Shown: positions 5,664 to 13,074 of the stretch, piece after piece
Layout of the letters: each line of letters starts with the position of its first letter
Position numbering within the stretch: position 1 is the first letter of the stretch
Origin: Muribaculaceae bacterium
GTDB lineage: Bacteria; Bacteroidota; Bacteroidia; Bacteroidales; Muribaculaceae
Direction of reading: 5' to 3'
Assembly: GCA_009775365.1 (NCBI GenBank)
Contig: VSPM01000066.1
Coordinates: forward strand, 1-14,183
DNA length: 14,183 nt
Made by a program: the position numbers and the translations under genes
The notes under the pieces: generated by a model
The model's database searches: none
Told to the model about the DNA's origin: nothing
What the model saw: the letters and a program-made list of their open reading frames with translations, nothing else

Positions 5664-6773
5664 ATGACAGATAACCCTTTGTTGCATAGACTTGACGGTT
5701 TCGATCTCAGATTTGAAGAGGTCAAGACGTTTATAACCGATCCTTCGGTGATTGCCGATCAGAAAAGATATGTGAGGCTCACCAAAGAATATCATGATCT
5801 TGAGAAAATCCTGAATACTGCTGAAAAATATAAAATGCTTCTTGCGGGGATTGAAGAGGCTAAAAAGGTGATTGCCTCTGAAGATGACGAAGAACTGAGG
5901 GAGATGGCGCGTGAAGAGCTTGAGCGCGATTCCGCCATGATTCCTGATGTTGAGATGGAGATCAAGATGCTTCTTGTGCCTGCCGATCCCGAGGATGCAA
6001 AAAATGCGGTTGTGGAGATTAGAGGCGGCACCGGAGGCGATGAGGCGGCGCTTTTTGCGGGGGATCTTTTCAGGATGTATCAGAAATTTGCCGAACGCAG
6101 GGGGTGGCAGCTGGCGGTCACTAATTATAATGAGGGAACTGCCGGAGGATATAAGGAGATATGTTTCACTCTCACGGGCGAGGATGTCTATGGTGTGATG
6201 AAATATGAAAGCGGCGTGCATCGTGTGCAGCGAGTGCCTGCCACTGAGACGCAGGGGCGTGTGCATACCTCGGCTGCTACTGTTGCCGTGCTTCCGGAGG
6301 CGGAGGAGTTTGACGTCGAAATCAATGAGGGTGCCATCAAATGGGACACATTCAGGTCAGGAGGTGCTGGGGGGCAAAATGTAAATAAGGTTGAATCCGG
6401 AGTGCGTCTTCGCTATGTGTGGAAAAATCCGGTCACAGGAGAGGAGGATGAGATATTGATAGAATGTACAGAGACTCGCGACCAGCCAAAAAATAAAGAG
6501 AGGGCTCTCTCGCGCTTGCGCACATATATATATAGCCGCGAACGCGAAAAATATCTGTCGGATATCGCGCAGAGGAGAAAGACGCTTGTGTCAACCGGCG
6601 ACCGCTCGGCAAAGATTCGCACATACAATTTCCCGCAGGGAAGAATGACAGATCATAGAATAAACTATACCGTATATAATCTTGATTCGTTTATGGACGG
6701 GAACATCCAGGAATGCATAGACCGTCTTGCGATAGCAGAAAACACAGAGCGTCTGAAAGAATCGGCTCTTTGA
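5664..6773 (+). CDS. prfA: Peptide chain release factor 1
   Basis: This is class I release factor RF1, which recognises UAA and UAG in the ribosomal A site and triggers peptidyl-tRNA hydrolysis. It is 369 residues, the normal length. The stop-codon-reading tripeptide PAT is at 192-194 (RVPATETQGR), which separates it from RF2 (SPF). The catalytic GGQ is at 236-238 within RSGGAGGQNVNKVES. The conserved RTYNFPQGRMTDHRIN is at 319-334. The gene lies between rpsP (divergent) and a convergent terminator. I did not find a convincing promoter in the 160 bases upstream. Confidence 0.98.
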   Translation: MTDNPLLHRLDGFDLRFEEVKTFITDPSVIADQKRYVRLTKEYHDLEKILNTAEKYKMLLAGIEEAKKVIASEDDEELREMAREELERDSAMIPDVEMEIKMLLVPADPEDAKNAVVEIRGGTGGDEAALFAGDLFRMYQKFAERRGWQLAVTNYNEGTAGGYKEICFTLTGEDVYGVMKYESGVHRVQRVPATETQGRVHTSAATVAVLPEAEEFDVEINEGAIKWDTFRSGGAGGQNVNKVESGVRLRYVWKNPVTGEEDEILIECTETRDQPKNKERALSRLRTYIYSREREKYLSDIAQRRKTLVSTGDRSAKIRTYNFPQGRMTDHRINYTVYNLDSFMDGNIQECIDRLAIAENTERLKESAL

Positions 6774-6785
6774 GAAATATAATAT

Positions 6786-6829
6786 AAAAAACAGTCGGCG
6801 CCCGATTCATCCGGCGCCGACTGTTTTTT
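6786..6829. terminator. Bidirectional terminator between prfA and murB fusion
   Basis: A perfect 17-bp stem (6786-6802 with 6813-6829) has AAAAAACAGTC on one outer arm, GACTGTTTTTT on the other and a GGCGCC core, around a 10-base loop. A and T runs at the two ends let it work both ways. It lies 12 bases after the prfA stop and 9 bases from the end of the minus-strand murB fusion. Confidence 0.95.
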
Positions 6830-6838
6830 ATTGAAATG

Positions 6839-8626
6839 TCAGATTTTGAAGGTGAGGCCGTCGTAGCATGGGTGGACGTGCGGAGGAAGCGATTTTTCAA
6901 GGTCAGCGTGGAAGCCTATCTCATGGTTGAAATGGGTGAGATATGCCTCTTCCGGCTTTATTATCTCTATGAGGTCGAGGGCTTCTTTTAGCGAGAGATG
7001 GGCGAAATGCTCCCTGTGGCGGAGTGCGTTTATCACGAGCGCTTTTAATCCTTCAAGTTTGTCGAATTCCTCTTCAGGAATAGTTTTTGCATCGGTGATA
7101 TAGGCAAAATCGCCGATTCTGTAGCCGAGAATAGGGAGCTTGCCATGCATGATTCTTATTGGCACAATCTTGAGACCGTTGATATAGAACGGACTGTCGG
7201 AAACTTCGTGCATGTCGAACGATGGAACGCCGGGATACAGATGGTCGCGGAAACAATAATCGAGGCGTTTATGAAGGTCATCGTTCACATCTTTTTTAAG
7301 ATACAAGGGGAAGTTCCCTTCGCAACAATATGGCCTCAGGTCGTCGATGCCGCCGACATGGTCATAATGACTGTGGGTGATGAGGGCGGCGTCAAGGTGA
7401 TATAGGTCTAACGATAGCGCTTGCTCTCTGAAATCGGGAGAAGCATCAATGAGAATTTCCATGCCGTGTGTCCTTACGAGAGCGGAGGCTCGTAAGCGTT
7501 TGTCAAATCTCGATTCGGAACGACACACGGGGCATGCGCACGCCACTTCGGGCACACCTTTAGATGTTCCGCTTCCAAGGATTGTGACCTCGATAGAAGT
7601 GTCGATAAAGTTTACCTCCGGGCTAAGCACGATTCCGAACTGTTCTCTTACTTTTCGCACAATAAGGCGCGACAGGTCTGTCACATCTTTAGCCGTGGCG
7701 CCTCCGGCATTGGCAATCACAAGGCATTGCTTCGGGTAAACTTCCGCGCCTCCGATGCGGTGTCCTTTCATTCCGGCATGTTCTATGAGCCATCCGGCAG
7801 GAATTTTCACTTTGTTGTCGCCGAGTGGGTAGGAGGGAATGTCCGGGTTCAGAGCAAGCATCATCTCCTCGAAGAAATATCTGCTTACCTCAGGATTTTT
7901 GAAGAAACTTCCTGCGCTTCCGGTTACGGCCGGGTCGGGGAGTTTCTGATTTCTGATTTTTACAATTTCATCAGCCACTTCACGTATTGTGGGGGTGTGT
8001 CCGATGCGTTGCGCGAGGTCTTTAAGTGGCCCGTATTCCAGGCTTCGTGCTGTTTCGTCTTTATGAAGTCGGAAACTGACTCTTGTCACATAGTATCTGT
8101 CTTTCCCTTCATGTTTGAAGAAACTGTCGCGGTAGGCATATCGGCATTCATGGTTCTCGAAAGTGACAGTGCGTCGCGCCACGGTGTCGAAGCATTCCAC
8201 GTTGTGGATCACATCTTTGGCCTCTACGCCATATGCTCCGATATTCTGCACGGCCGAGGCTCCGACCTCTCCCGGTATCCCGGCAAGATTCTCAACGCCT
8301 CCAAGTCCTTGAGAGATGCACCATTCCACAAAATCTGACCATTTCTCGCCGGCTCCGGCTATTGCGTAAACGGTGTCTTCGTTCTTTTCATATCTTACAA
8401 TCCCTTTGATAGAGGAATGAAGCACAAGCCCGTTGAAGTCGTTTACGAAAAGGAGGTTGCTTCCGCCTCCAATATGGAGCACTTCGTTGTCGGTAAATTC
8501 CGGAGTGCGAGAAATTGCAGTCAGCTCTTTAATTGACGAATAGTCGGCGAAAAGTCGAGCTTTCGTCGGTATGCCGAATGTGGTGAGCGATGTTATGTCT
8601 TTCTCTTTTTCAAAGTTGGTGTACAT
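6839..8626 (-). CDS. murB: MurB fused to a PhnP-like metallo-hydrolase
   Basis: This single 595-residue frame holds two enzymes. Residues 1 to about 341 are MurB, the cytosolic FAD enzyme that reduces UDP-GlcNAc-enolpyruvate to UDP-MurNAc with NADPH. It shows the FAD-binding GGGSNLL at 53-59, the YAYRDSF segment with Arg166, the catalytic SAGSFFKNP with Ser240, and the final PEVNFI with Glu337. This is the E. coli-like type I layout. After only about four linker residues, a metallo-beta-lactamase-fold domain begins (about 345-595): ILGSGTSKGVP, a CACPVC cluster at 363-368, the metal motif HSHYDH at 418-423, His494, Asp512, and LTHFNHEIG with His565. This resembles PhnP (cyclic phosphodiesterase) and related hydrolases; its substrate here is unknown. 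In many Bacteroidota I expect murB and such a hydrolase as separate adjacent genes, so in-frame fusion is notable. It may be cotranscribed with the lipoprotein gene 94 bases upstream. Confidence 0.93.
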   Translation of the reverse strand: MYTNFEKEKDITSLTTFGIPTKARLFADYSSIKELTAISRTPEFTDNEVLHIGGGSNLLFVNDFNGLVLHSSIKGIVRYEKNEDTVYAIAGAGEKWSDFVEWCISQGLGGVENLAGIPGEVGASAVQNIGAYGVEAKDVIHNVECFDTVARRTVTFENHECRYAYRDSFFKHEGKDRYYVTRVSFRLHKDETARSLEYGPLKDLAQRIGHTPTIREVADEIVKIRNQKLPDPAVTGSAGSFFKNPEVSRYFFEEMMLALNPDIPSYPLGDNKVKIPAGWLIEHAGMKGHRIGGAEVYPKQCLVIANAGGATAKDVTDLSRLIVRKVREQFGIVLSPEVNFIDTSIEVTILGSGTSKGVPEVACACPVCRSESRFDKRLRASALVRTHGMEILIDASPDFREQALSLDLYHLDAALITHSHYDHVGGIDDLRPYCCEGNFPLYLKKDVNDDLHKRLDYCFRDHLYPGVPSFDMHEVSDSPFYINGLKIVPIRIMHGKLPILGYRIGDFAYITDAKTIPEEEFDKLEGLKALVINALRHREHFAHLSLKEALDLIEIIKPEEAYLTHFNHEIGFHADLEKSLPPHVHPCYDGLTFKI

Positions 8627-8720
8627 ATTTAGATATGAGGAAAGGTGAATTATTGTTGAAACAATGTGAACAAAGAGAGTTAATAATGATGGGGAGGGCT
8701 ATGAATATTGCATATAATTG

Positions 8721-9695
8721 TCAGCGCCTGAAATTCGATAATGTTCCGTCTTCAAACCATAGCACCTTGCCGTCGGTGTAGTGCCAGAGGTCGAGAGTCT
8801 GGCTATAGTCATGTCCGGAACTTACTTCAGTAGGGATTCCAAGAGAGAGCCTGCACTCATCTTTGGTCATTCCTATTCTGATTTCGCCGTTGCATATCAG
8901 ATTCCACACCTCCTGGTCGATAGAGGGGTATTTTTTCTGAATGTCGGAGAGCGAAAACAGATTCGAAAATGATCTGCTCTCGTTTCCCGAATTGCCGAAA
9001 TTCATAAACATCCACGCCCTGTTGCCGGAGGCATCTTCAAACATCACTTTGAGAGGGAATGCCAGAGTGCCGGCCGTTACGTCTTTTATGACTACCGGTA
9101 CATATTTTCTGCCTTTAATTCTTTCGCCGGATTCGTCATACCAGAGGGGAGAGCGGGTCCAAAGCGTTTTCCCTATTATAAGGTCCTTTGCCTTTTGAAT
9201 CATGTGGGTGTCGATAATCATTGGAATCTGGTCGCTCATTATCGCCTGAGGCGCATCGCTCAATGTTTTCCCCGTGTTGTAGAAAAAAACGTCTTGTCCG
9301 TTGCTGAAAGCGATCACAGCGTTCCTGCTTCCGTCGGCGGCAATTCTCGGGCTTATTCCTTCATAGGAAAGGATCTTTCCTCCGAGTTTTATGCTTTCCG
9401 GGTCAAGCGGTAATCCTTGCTGGTCGAAAATAAGAGCAGTCTTATTATCGGCGGCCACAAATTCGCGCCCCTTGCTCCAATTGGATAAAGGCTCCCCGGC
9501 CACATCGCTGAAGAATATTTCCTCGTCAGACGGGCGAATTGCCTTTCGGTCTTCTTTCGATAGGGTTATTTTCTTGGTGCCTTCAATTCCGGTGAAACAT
9601 GAAGAGAGCGGTAGGCATAACAGGCACAGCAATGCTGTAGCTCCCTGTAAAGGCCGGATGCAGGCACGAAAAAAAACAGTCAGGATGTTATTCAA
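8721..9695 (-). CDS. Lipoprotein with BamE/SmpA-like C-terminal domain, TTG start
   Basis: I do not recognise a named family for the whole protein. The N terminus is a lipoprotein signal: Arg-containing n-region, hydrophobic LLCLLCLPL at about 22-30, and lipobox residues leading to Cys33. Residues 40 to about 255 show no motif I know. The last 60 or so residues (GEIRIGMTKDECRLSLGIPTEV near 270-291, then WHYTDGKVLWFEDGTL) resemble the SmpA/BamE fold, found in outer-membrane assembly proteins and many unrelated lipoproteins. The start codon must be TTG at 9693-9695: there is no in-frame ATG before the signal peptide, and an in-frame stop lies just upstream. A good promoter at 9747-9777 places the transcript start about 45 bases upstream, which supports this start. 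It is 324 residues if correct. Localisation is probably outer or inner membrane. Confidence 0.75.
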   Translation of the reverse strand: MNNILTVFFRACIRPLQGATALLCLLCLPLSSCFTGIEGTKKITLSKEDRKAIRPSDEEIFFSDVAGEPLSNWSKGREFVAADNKTALIFDQQGLPLDPESIKLGGKILSYEGISPRIAADGSRNAVIAFSNGQDVFFYNTGKTLSDAPQAIMSDQIPMIIDTHMIQKAKDLIIGKTLWTRSPLWYDESGERIKGRKYVPVVIKDVTAGTLAFPLKVMFEDASGNRAWMFMNFGNSGNESRSFSNLFSLSDIQKKYPSIDQEVWNLICNGEIRIGMTKDECRLSLGIPTEVSSGHDYSQTLDLWHYTDGKVLWFEDGTLSNFRR

Positions 9696-9746
9696 TTTTA
9701 AATAAGTTTAAATTATGACGGAAGCGGTCTGCCTCCTCTTGCAATG

Positions 9747-9777
9747 CAAAATTAAGCAAAAAAATATCTGAATCAAA
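9747..9777 (-). promoter_or_regulatory. Promoter of the lipoprotein (and possibly murB) transcript
   Basis: Minus-strand -33 TTTG (9774-9777) and -7 TAATTTTG (9747-9754) are 19 bp apart, close to consensus. The predicted start is near 9740, which fits the TTG start at 9695. I found no separate promoter in the 94 bases between this gene and the murB fusion, so the two may share this transcript. Confidence 0.75.
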
Positions 9778-9912
9778 ATGTGAAAAAGAAAGAAATTCTT
9801 TAACTTAGAAAAAGTTGGGATAATATATTGAGAATGAGTATAGTGTGTGCGTGGAAAAGTTGCTTTTCGAGCGGCTTGCAAATCGGGGAATGAAAAATAA
9901 TTTTAAAAATGG

Positions 9913-9944
9913 TTTGCATAATTCAAAAATAATGTCTAACTTTG
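9913..9944 (+). promoter_or_regulatory. tRNA-Met promoter
   Basis: A -33 TTTG (9913-9916) and -7 TAACTTTG (9937-9944) are separated by 20 bp, a full consensus match. The start is predicted about 25 bases before the tRNA. Confidence 0.8.
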
Positions 9945-9975
9945 CACTCGCAAAAAGGAAATAACCCAGATGCAC

Positions 9976-10049
9976 GGCGGGATAGCTCAGTTGGTTAGAG
10001 CGTCGGATTCATAACCCGGAGGTCTCGAGTTCAATTCTCGATCCCGCTA
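9976..10049 (+). tRNA. tRNA-Met(CAU), elongator type
   Basis: This 74-base gene folds as a cloverleaf: acceptor GGCGGGA/TCCCGCT (G1·U72 wobble), D arm GCTC/GAGC, anticodon CAT at 10010-10012, T arm TCGAG/CTCGA. It lacks the three G-C pairs and the C1/A72 mismatch of initiator tRNA, so an elongator is the best reading; a lysidine-modified tRNA-Ile(CAU) cannot be excluded. The anticodon stem has an A31/C39 mismatch. No CCA is encoded. Confidence 0.92.
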
Positions 10050-10050
10050 C

Positions 10051-10091
10051 AAAGAAAAAGCAGTTGACATGGTGTTGGCTGCTTTTTCTTT
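10051..10091 (+). terminator. Terminator after tRNA-Met
   Basis: AAAGAAAAAGCAG at 10051-10063 pairs with CTGCTTTTTCTTT at 10079-10091, and the stem extends inward with G·U pairs around a short loop. The T-rich right arm completes an intrinsic terminator immediately after the tRNA. Confidence 0.9.
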
Positions 10092-10180
10092 ATTAGTCCC
10101 CCTCGAATTATTTATCAGTCTTCTCGATTAAATCCGATGCGTCTCGCGGCGGCTATGAGGAAGACATAACAGCTCCGGGT

Positions 10181-10843
10181 ATGTCAACAATGTATGAAAT
10201 GATAATGGATCTTCCCCTATTCAAAGGAGTGGGTAAAGACCAGGTGTCGCTTTTTCTTGAAAAAACAAATGTCGGATTCAGTAATTACAACGATGGCGAC
10301 ACTGTGATTGCCCTCGGCGAGGAGGCTACCATGGTGAAATTTGTTATTTCAGGTTCTGTCAAGATAATACATTCCCTGGCTTCGTGCCCCATAATGATAG
10401 AGGAGTATTGCGACCCCGGCAGGGTGTTGGGGGCTGACCGGCTGTTTGGAATGACCACCGGCTATCCGTTTTGGGTGAAGGCGGTCGGGAAGACAAGCAT
10501 AATGGAATTCAGCAAGGAGCAATATGTGAATCTCCTTCACTCCGACAGGATATATATGCTCAATTTTTTCAACTATCTGTCTTTGCGCGCCCAGCGTCCG
10601 ATAGAAGCGATATGCGATTATGGCGATGGTGGAATCCGTTCCCGCCTTTCGTTGCTGATAGGGATTATGACTTCGCCCGGATCAAATAAGATTTATATTA
10701 AGGCTTCTGATGAAGCTTTGTCGCGATACTGCTCTACAGATGAGGGCACGCTGGCCCGGTGGAAAAGAGATATGGAGGATTCCGGGGTAGTGGAATGCAC
10801 GCCCCTTGGCATTCGCATACTGTCGCGTGCCGAATTTTTATAA
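10181..10843 (+). CDS. Crp/Fnr-family transcriptional regulator
   Basis: This is a 220-residue cytosolic regulator. Residues about 10-130 form a cyclic-nucleotide-binding-like beta-roll (VKFVISGSVKII at 52-63, PGRVLGADRLFG at 79-90). Residues about 150-215 are the C-terminal winged-helix region. The cAMP-binding phosphate-cassette residues of E. coli Crp (the RxA pattern) are not evident, and I see no Fnr-type cysteine cluster, so its signal is unknown. Bacteroidota carry many such proteins. The start at 10181 is the first ATG; Met4 is equally possible. It is followed by a promoter and a nucleoside symporter gene, so it may act there, but that is only proximity. Only a weak upstream promoter is visible. 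Confidence 0.85.
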   Translation: MSTMYEMIMDLPLFKGVGKDQVSLFLEKTNVGFSNYNDGDTVIALGEEATMVKFVISGSVKIIHSLASCPIMIEEYCDPGRVLGADRLFGMTTGYPFWVKAVGKTSIMEFSKEQYVNLLHSDRIYMLNFFNYLSLRAQRPIEAICDYGDGGIRSRLSLLIGIMTSPGSNKIYIKASDEALSRYCSTDEGTLARWKRDMEDSGVVECTPLGIRILSRAEFL

Positions 10844-10864
10844 TGGCATTTCATATTTTTTTGC

Positions 10865-10872
10865 TATATTTG
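10865..10872 (+). promoter_or_regulatory. nupG: Probable nupG promoter (-7 element)
   Basis: TATATTTG at 10865-10872 matches TAnnTTTG. No clear TTTG lies 19-21 bp upstream, where the sequence is A/T-rich. The predicted start near 10879 leaves a leader of about 78 bases before the nupG ATG. Confidence 0.5.
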
Positions 10873-10893
10873 CAAGTCGCAAAGACATTGTTC

Positions 10894-10922
10894 CCCCATA
10901 TATTCAATGTTTTGTTATGGGG
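10894..10922 (+). other. Hairpin in the nupG leader
   Basis: CCCCATA (10894-10900) pairs perfectly with TATGGGG (10916-10922) around a 15-base loop. It lies within the predicted nupG leader and has no T tract, so it is not an obvious terminator. It could affect translation or be an operator-like inverted repeat. Confidence 0.35.
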
Positions 10923-10956
10923 ATAATTTGATATAGAAATCTGTAATACTTGAAAA

Positions 10957-12300
10957 ATGACATCGCAAAAGAGATTAAAGGTCAAACTCGCGATAATGAA
11001 TTTTCTGGAGTTTGCCGTGTGGGGTTCATATCTTATCTCCTTGGGCAACTACCTGTCGAGAGTGGGCTTGAGTGAGCAAATAGGGTGGTTCTACATGGTG
11101 CAAGGGCTTGTGTCGTTGTTTATGCCTGCCGTGGTGGGCATAGTAGCCGACCGTTGGATACATGCACAGAGAATGTTGTCGCTTTGCCAGCTGATTGCGG
11201 CGTGCTTTATGTTTGGCGCAGGGTTGTATTGCGCTTCCTCCGGAGGAGGCGTTGAGTTCGGGCCTCTATTTGCTCTTTATTCATTTTCGGTAGCGTTCTA
11301 TATGCCAACCATAGGATTGGCCAACTCTGTAGCATACAGCGCGTTGACAAAATCGGGGCTCGACACGGTGAAACATTTCCCGCCAATAAGGGTGTTTGGC
11401 ACAGTCGGATTCATATGCGCGATGTTGTTTGTGAACTTTACCGGTTTCCAGTCTACATATTCACAGTTGTTCGCATCCGGCACCATCGGCATAGTTCTCT
11501 CGTTATACTCGTTGACACTGCCTGATTGCCCGACAAATAAAGGCACTTCCAAATCTCTTGCAGATGCACTCGGCCTGAATGCTTTTGCTCTGTTCAAGAA
11601 TAAGAAGCTTGCGGTGTTCTTCATCTTCAGTATGCTGTTGGGAGTGTCTCTTCAGATCACAAACAGTTATGGCAATGTTTTTATAGCAAGTTTTGAAAAT
11701 GTATCGGCATATGCCGACAACTATTTTACGAAGAATGCGAATCTGTTGATTTCCCTGTCGCAGATGAGCGAGACGTTGTGCATACTGCTCATTCCAATGT
11801 GCCTGAAGAGGTTTGGCATAAAAGGTGTCATGCTGATGGCTATGTTTGCCTGGGTTTTGAGATTCGGCTTTTTCGGGCTGGGGAATCCCGGTTCGGGAGT
11901 CTGGCTTTTCATCCTATCTATGATCGTGTATGGGATTGCTTTTGACTTTTTCAATGTGTCAGGCTCATTATATGTCGACAAGCAGACATCACCTGAAATC
12001 AGAAGCAGTGCCCAGGGTTTGTTTATGATAATGACCAACGGCATTGGTGCGTCGGTAGGTACCTTCTGTGCTCAGGGGGTGGTGAATCATTTTGTGTTCA
12101 GCCATGCCGACCCTGTAGAGCAGTTGGAGGGTTGGCGCATTTCATGGTTCTGTTTTTCCGGGTTCGCACTTGCTGTGGCTATACTGTTTATGCTTATTTT
12201 CCGTGATGACCATAAGCGTCCTGATGTGTCGGGGCGCCAGGCAGAAACATATGGCGGTGAAGATGCAGGTGGGATGGCATTGAATCATGGAGAGGTGTGA
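10957..12300 (+). CDS. nupG: NupG-type nucleoside:proton symporter
   Basis: This is an inner-membrane major-facilitator permease of 447 residues with about 12 hydrophobic segments. It matches the nucleoside:H+ symporter family of E. coli NupG and XapB closely. Examples are FLEFAVWGSYLISLGNYL near residue 16, FMPAVVGIVADRW near 55-67, FPPIRVFGTVGF near 140-151, the segment FALFKNKKLAVFFIFSMLLG after residue 205, and FDFFNVSGS near 330. The expected role is import of purine and pyrimidine nucleosides. The C-terminal 30 residues are hydrophilic and non-conserved. It follows a Crp/Fnr-like gene with its own likely promoter and is 54 bases upstream of rsmE, so read-through into rsmE and kdsA is possible. 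Confidence 0.95.
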   Translation: MTSQKRLKVKLAIMNFLEFAVWGSYLISLGNYLSRVGLSEQIGWFYMVQGLVSLFMPAVVGIVADRWIHAQRMLSLCQLIAACFMFGAGLYCASSGGGVEFGPLFALYSFSVAFYMPTIGLANSVAYSALTKSGLDTVKHFPPIRVFGTVGFICAMLFVNFTGFQSTYSQLFASGTIGIVLSLYSLTLPDCPTNKGTSKSLADALGLNAFALFKNKKLAVFFIFSMLLGVSLQITNSYGNVFIASFENVSAYADNYFTKNANLLISLSQMSETLCILLIPMCLKRFGIKGVMLMAMFAWVLRFGFFGLGNPGSGVWLFILSMIVYGIAFDFFNVSGSLYVDKQTSPEIRSSAQGLFMIMTNGIGASVGTFCAQGVVNHFVFSHADPVEQLEGWRISWFCFSGFALAVAILFMLIFRDDHKRPDVSGRQAETYGGEDAGGMALNHGEV

Positions 12301-12354
12301 CATTTGTTGCAGTTGCGGGTTGGCAAGAGTAGTATATCATTTAATGTTGTAGAA

Positions 12355-13065
12355 ATGATTCAATTTTATGCTCCGGACATAGAGACAACCGGTGTGCTCC
12401 CGGAATCGGATTCTGGTCATTGTTGCCGAGTGTTGCGCATGAAAGAGGGTGATGAGGTGACTGTTGTAGACGGAAAGGGGTCTCGCTTCAGGTGTGCAAT
12501 AGTTGAGGCACACCCCAAGCACACTGCCGTGGATATAATTTCGCGTGAATCAGTGCCTAATCACTGGGGATTTGAACTGACGCTTGCAGTGGCGCCCACC
12601 AAGCATTCCGACCGCATGGAGTGGATGCTTGAGAAGGCAGTTGAAATTGGTGTAGACCGCGTGGTCTTGCTGAAGTGTGCAAGGAGCGAACGAAAAGTAA
12701 TGAAAACCGAGCGTCTTGAAAAAGTGATGATTTCTGCCATGAAGCAGAGCCTGAAGACGGTTTTGCCAAAACTTGAGGAAGTCACTGATTTCAATGCCTT
12801 TGTGAAAGGAGAAAGTGGAGAGGTAGCCAAGTTTTTCGGCTATTGCTCCGAGTCTTGCCGGCGTGCTGATTTTGCTGCTAACTGTCCTGCGGGACGCGCG
12901 GTGACGATAATGATTGGCCCGGAGGGAGATTTTTCTCCCGAGGAGGTCGAGACAGCGGTGGAACACGGCTTCGTGCCTGTGACATTCGGAGAGAGCCGAC
13001 TTCGCACAGAGACAGCCGCTCTATATGGAGTGACGGCGGCTCATGTCGTAAACCGTTTGAAATAA
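12355..13065 (+). CDS. rsmE: 16S rRNA m3U1498 methyltransferase RsmE
   Basis: This SPOUT-family, S-adenosylmethionine-dependent enzyme methylates U1498 of 16S rRNA. It is 236 residues from the ATG at 12355. A longer reading from a TTG at 12304 adds a 17-residue leader, and I reject it because the family normally starts close to MIQFYAPDI. The knotted SAM-binding region is clear: MIGPEGDFSPEEV at about 186-198 and RLRTETAAL at about 215-223. It lies 54 bases after nupG and 9 bases before kdsA, so rsmE and kdsA are probably cotranscribed. Confidence 0.95.
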   Translation: MIQFYAPDIETTGVLPESDSGHCCRVLRMKEGDEVTVVDGKGSRFRCAIVEAHPKHTAVDIISRESVPNHWGFELTLAVAPTKHSDRMEWMLEKAVEIGVDRVVLLKCARSERKVMKTERLEKVMISAMKQSLKTVLPKLEEVTDFNAFVKGESGEVAKFFGYCSESCRRADFAANCPAGRAVTIMIGPEGDFSPEEVETAVEHGFVPVTFGESRLRTETAALYGVTAAHVVNRLK

Positions 13066-13074
13066 TAAACAGAT

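Noticed and set aside
7727..8338. Plus-strand open frame of 203 codons opposite murB
   Set aside because: It is antisense to a gene with complete MurB motifs and has no recognisable domain.
12304..12354. TTG-initiated 17-residue extension of RsmE
   Set aside because: The family start pattern fits MIQFYAPDI at 12355, and the extra residues resemble leader sequence.
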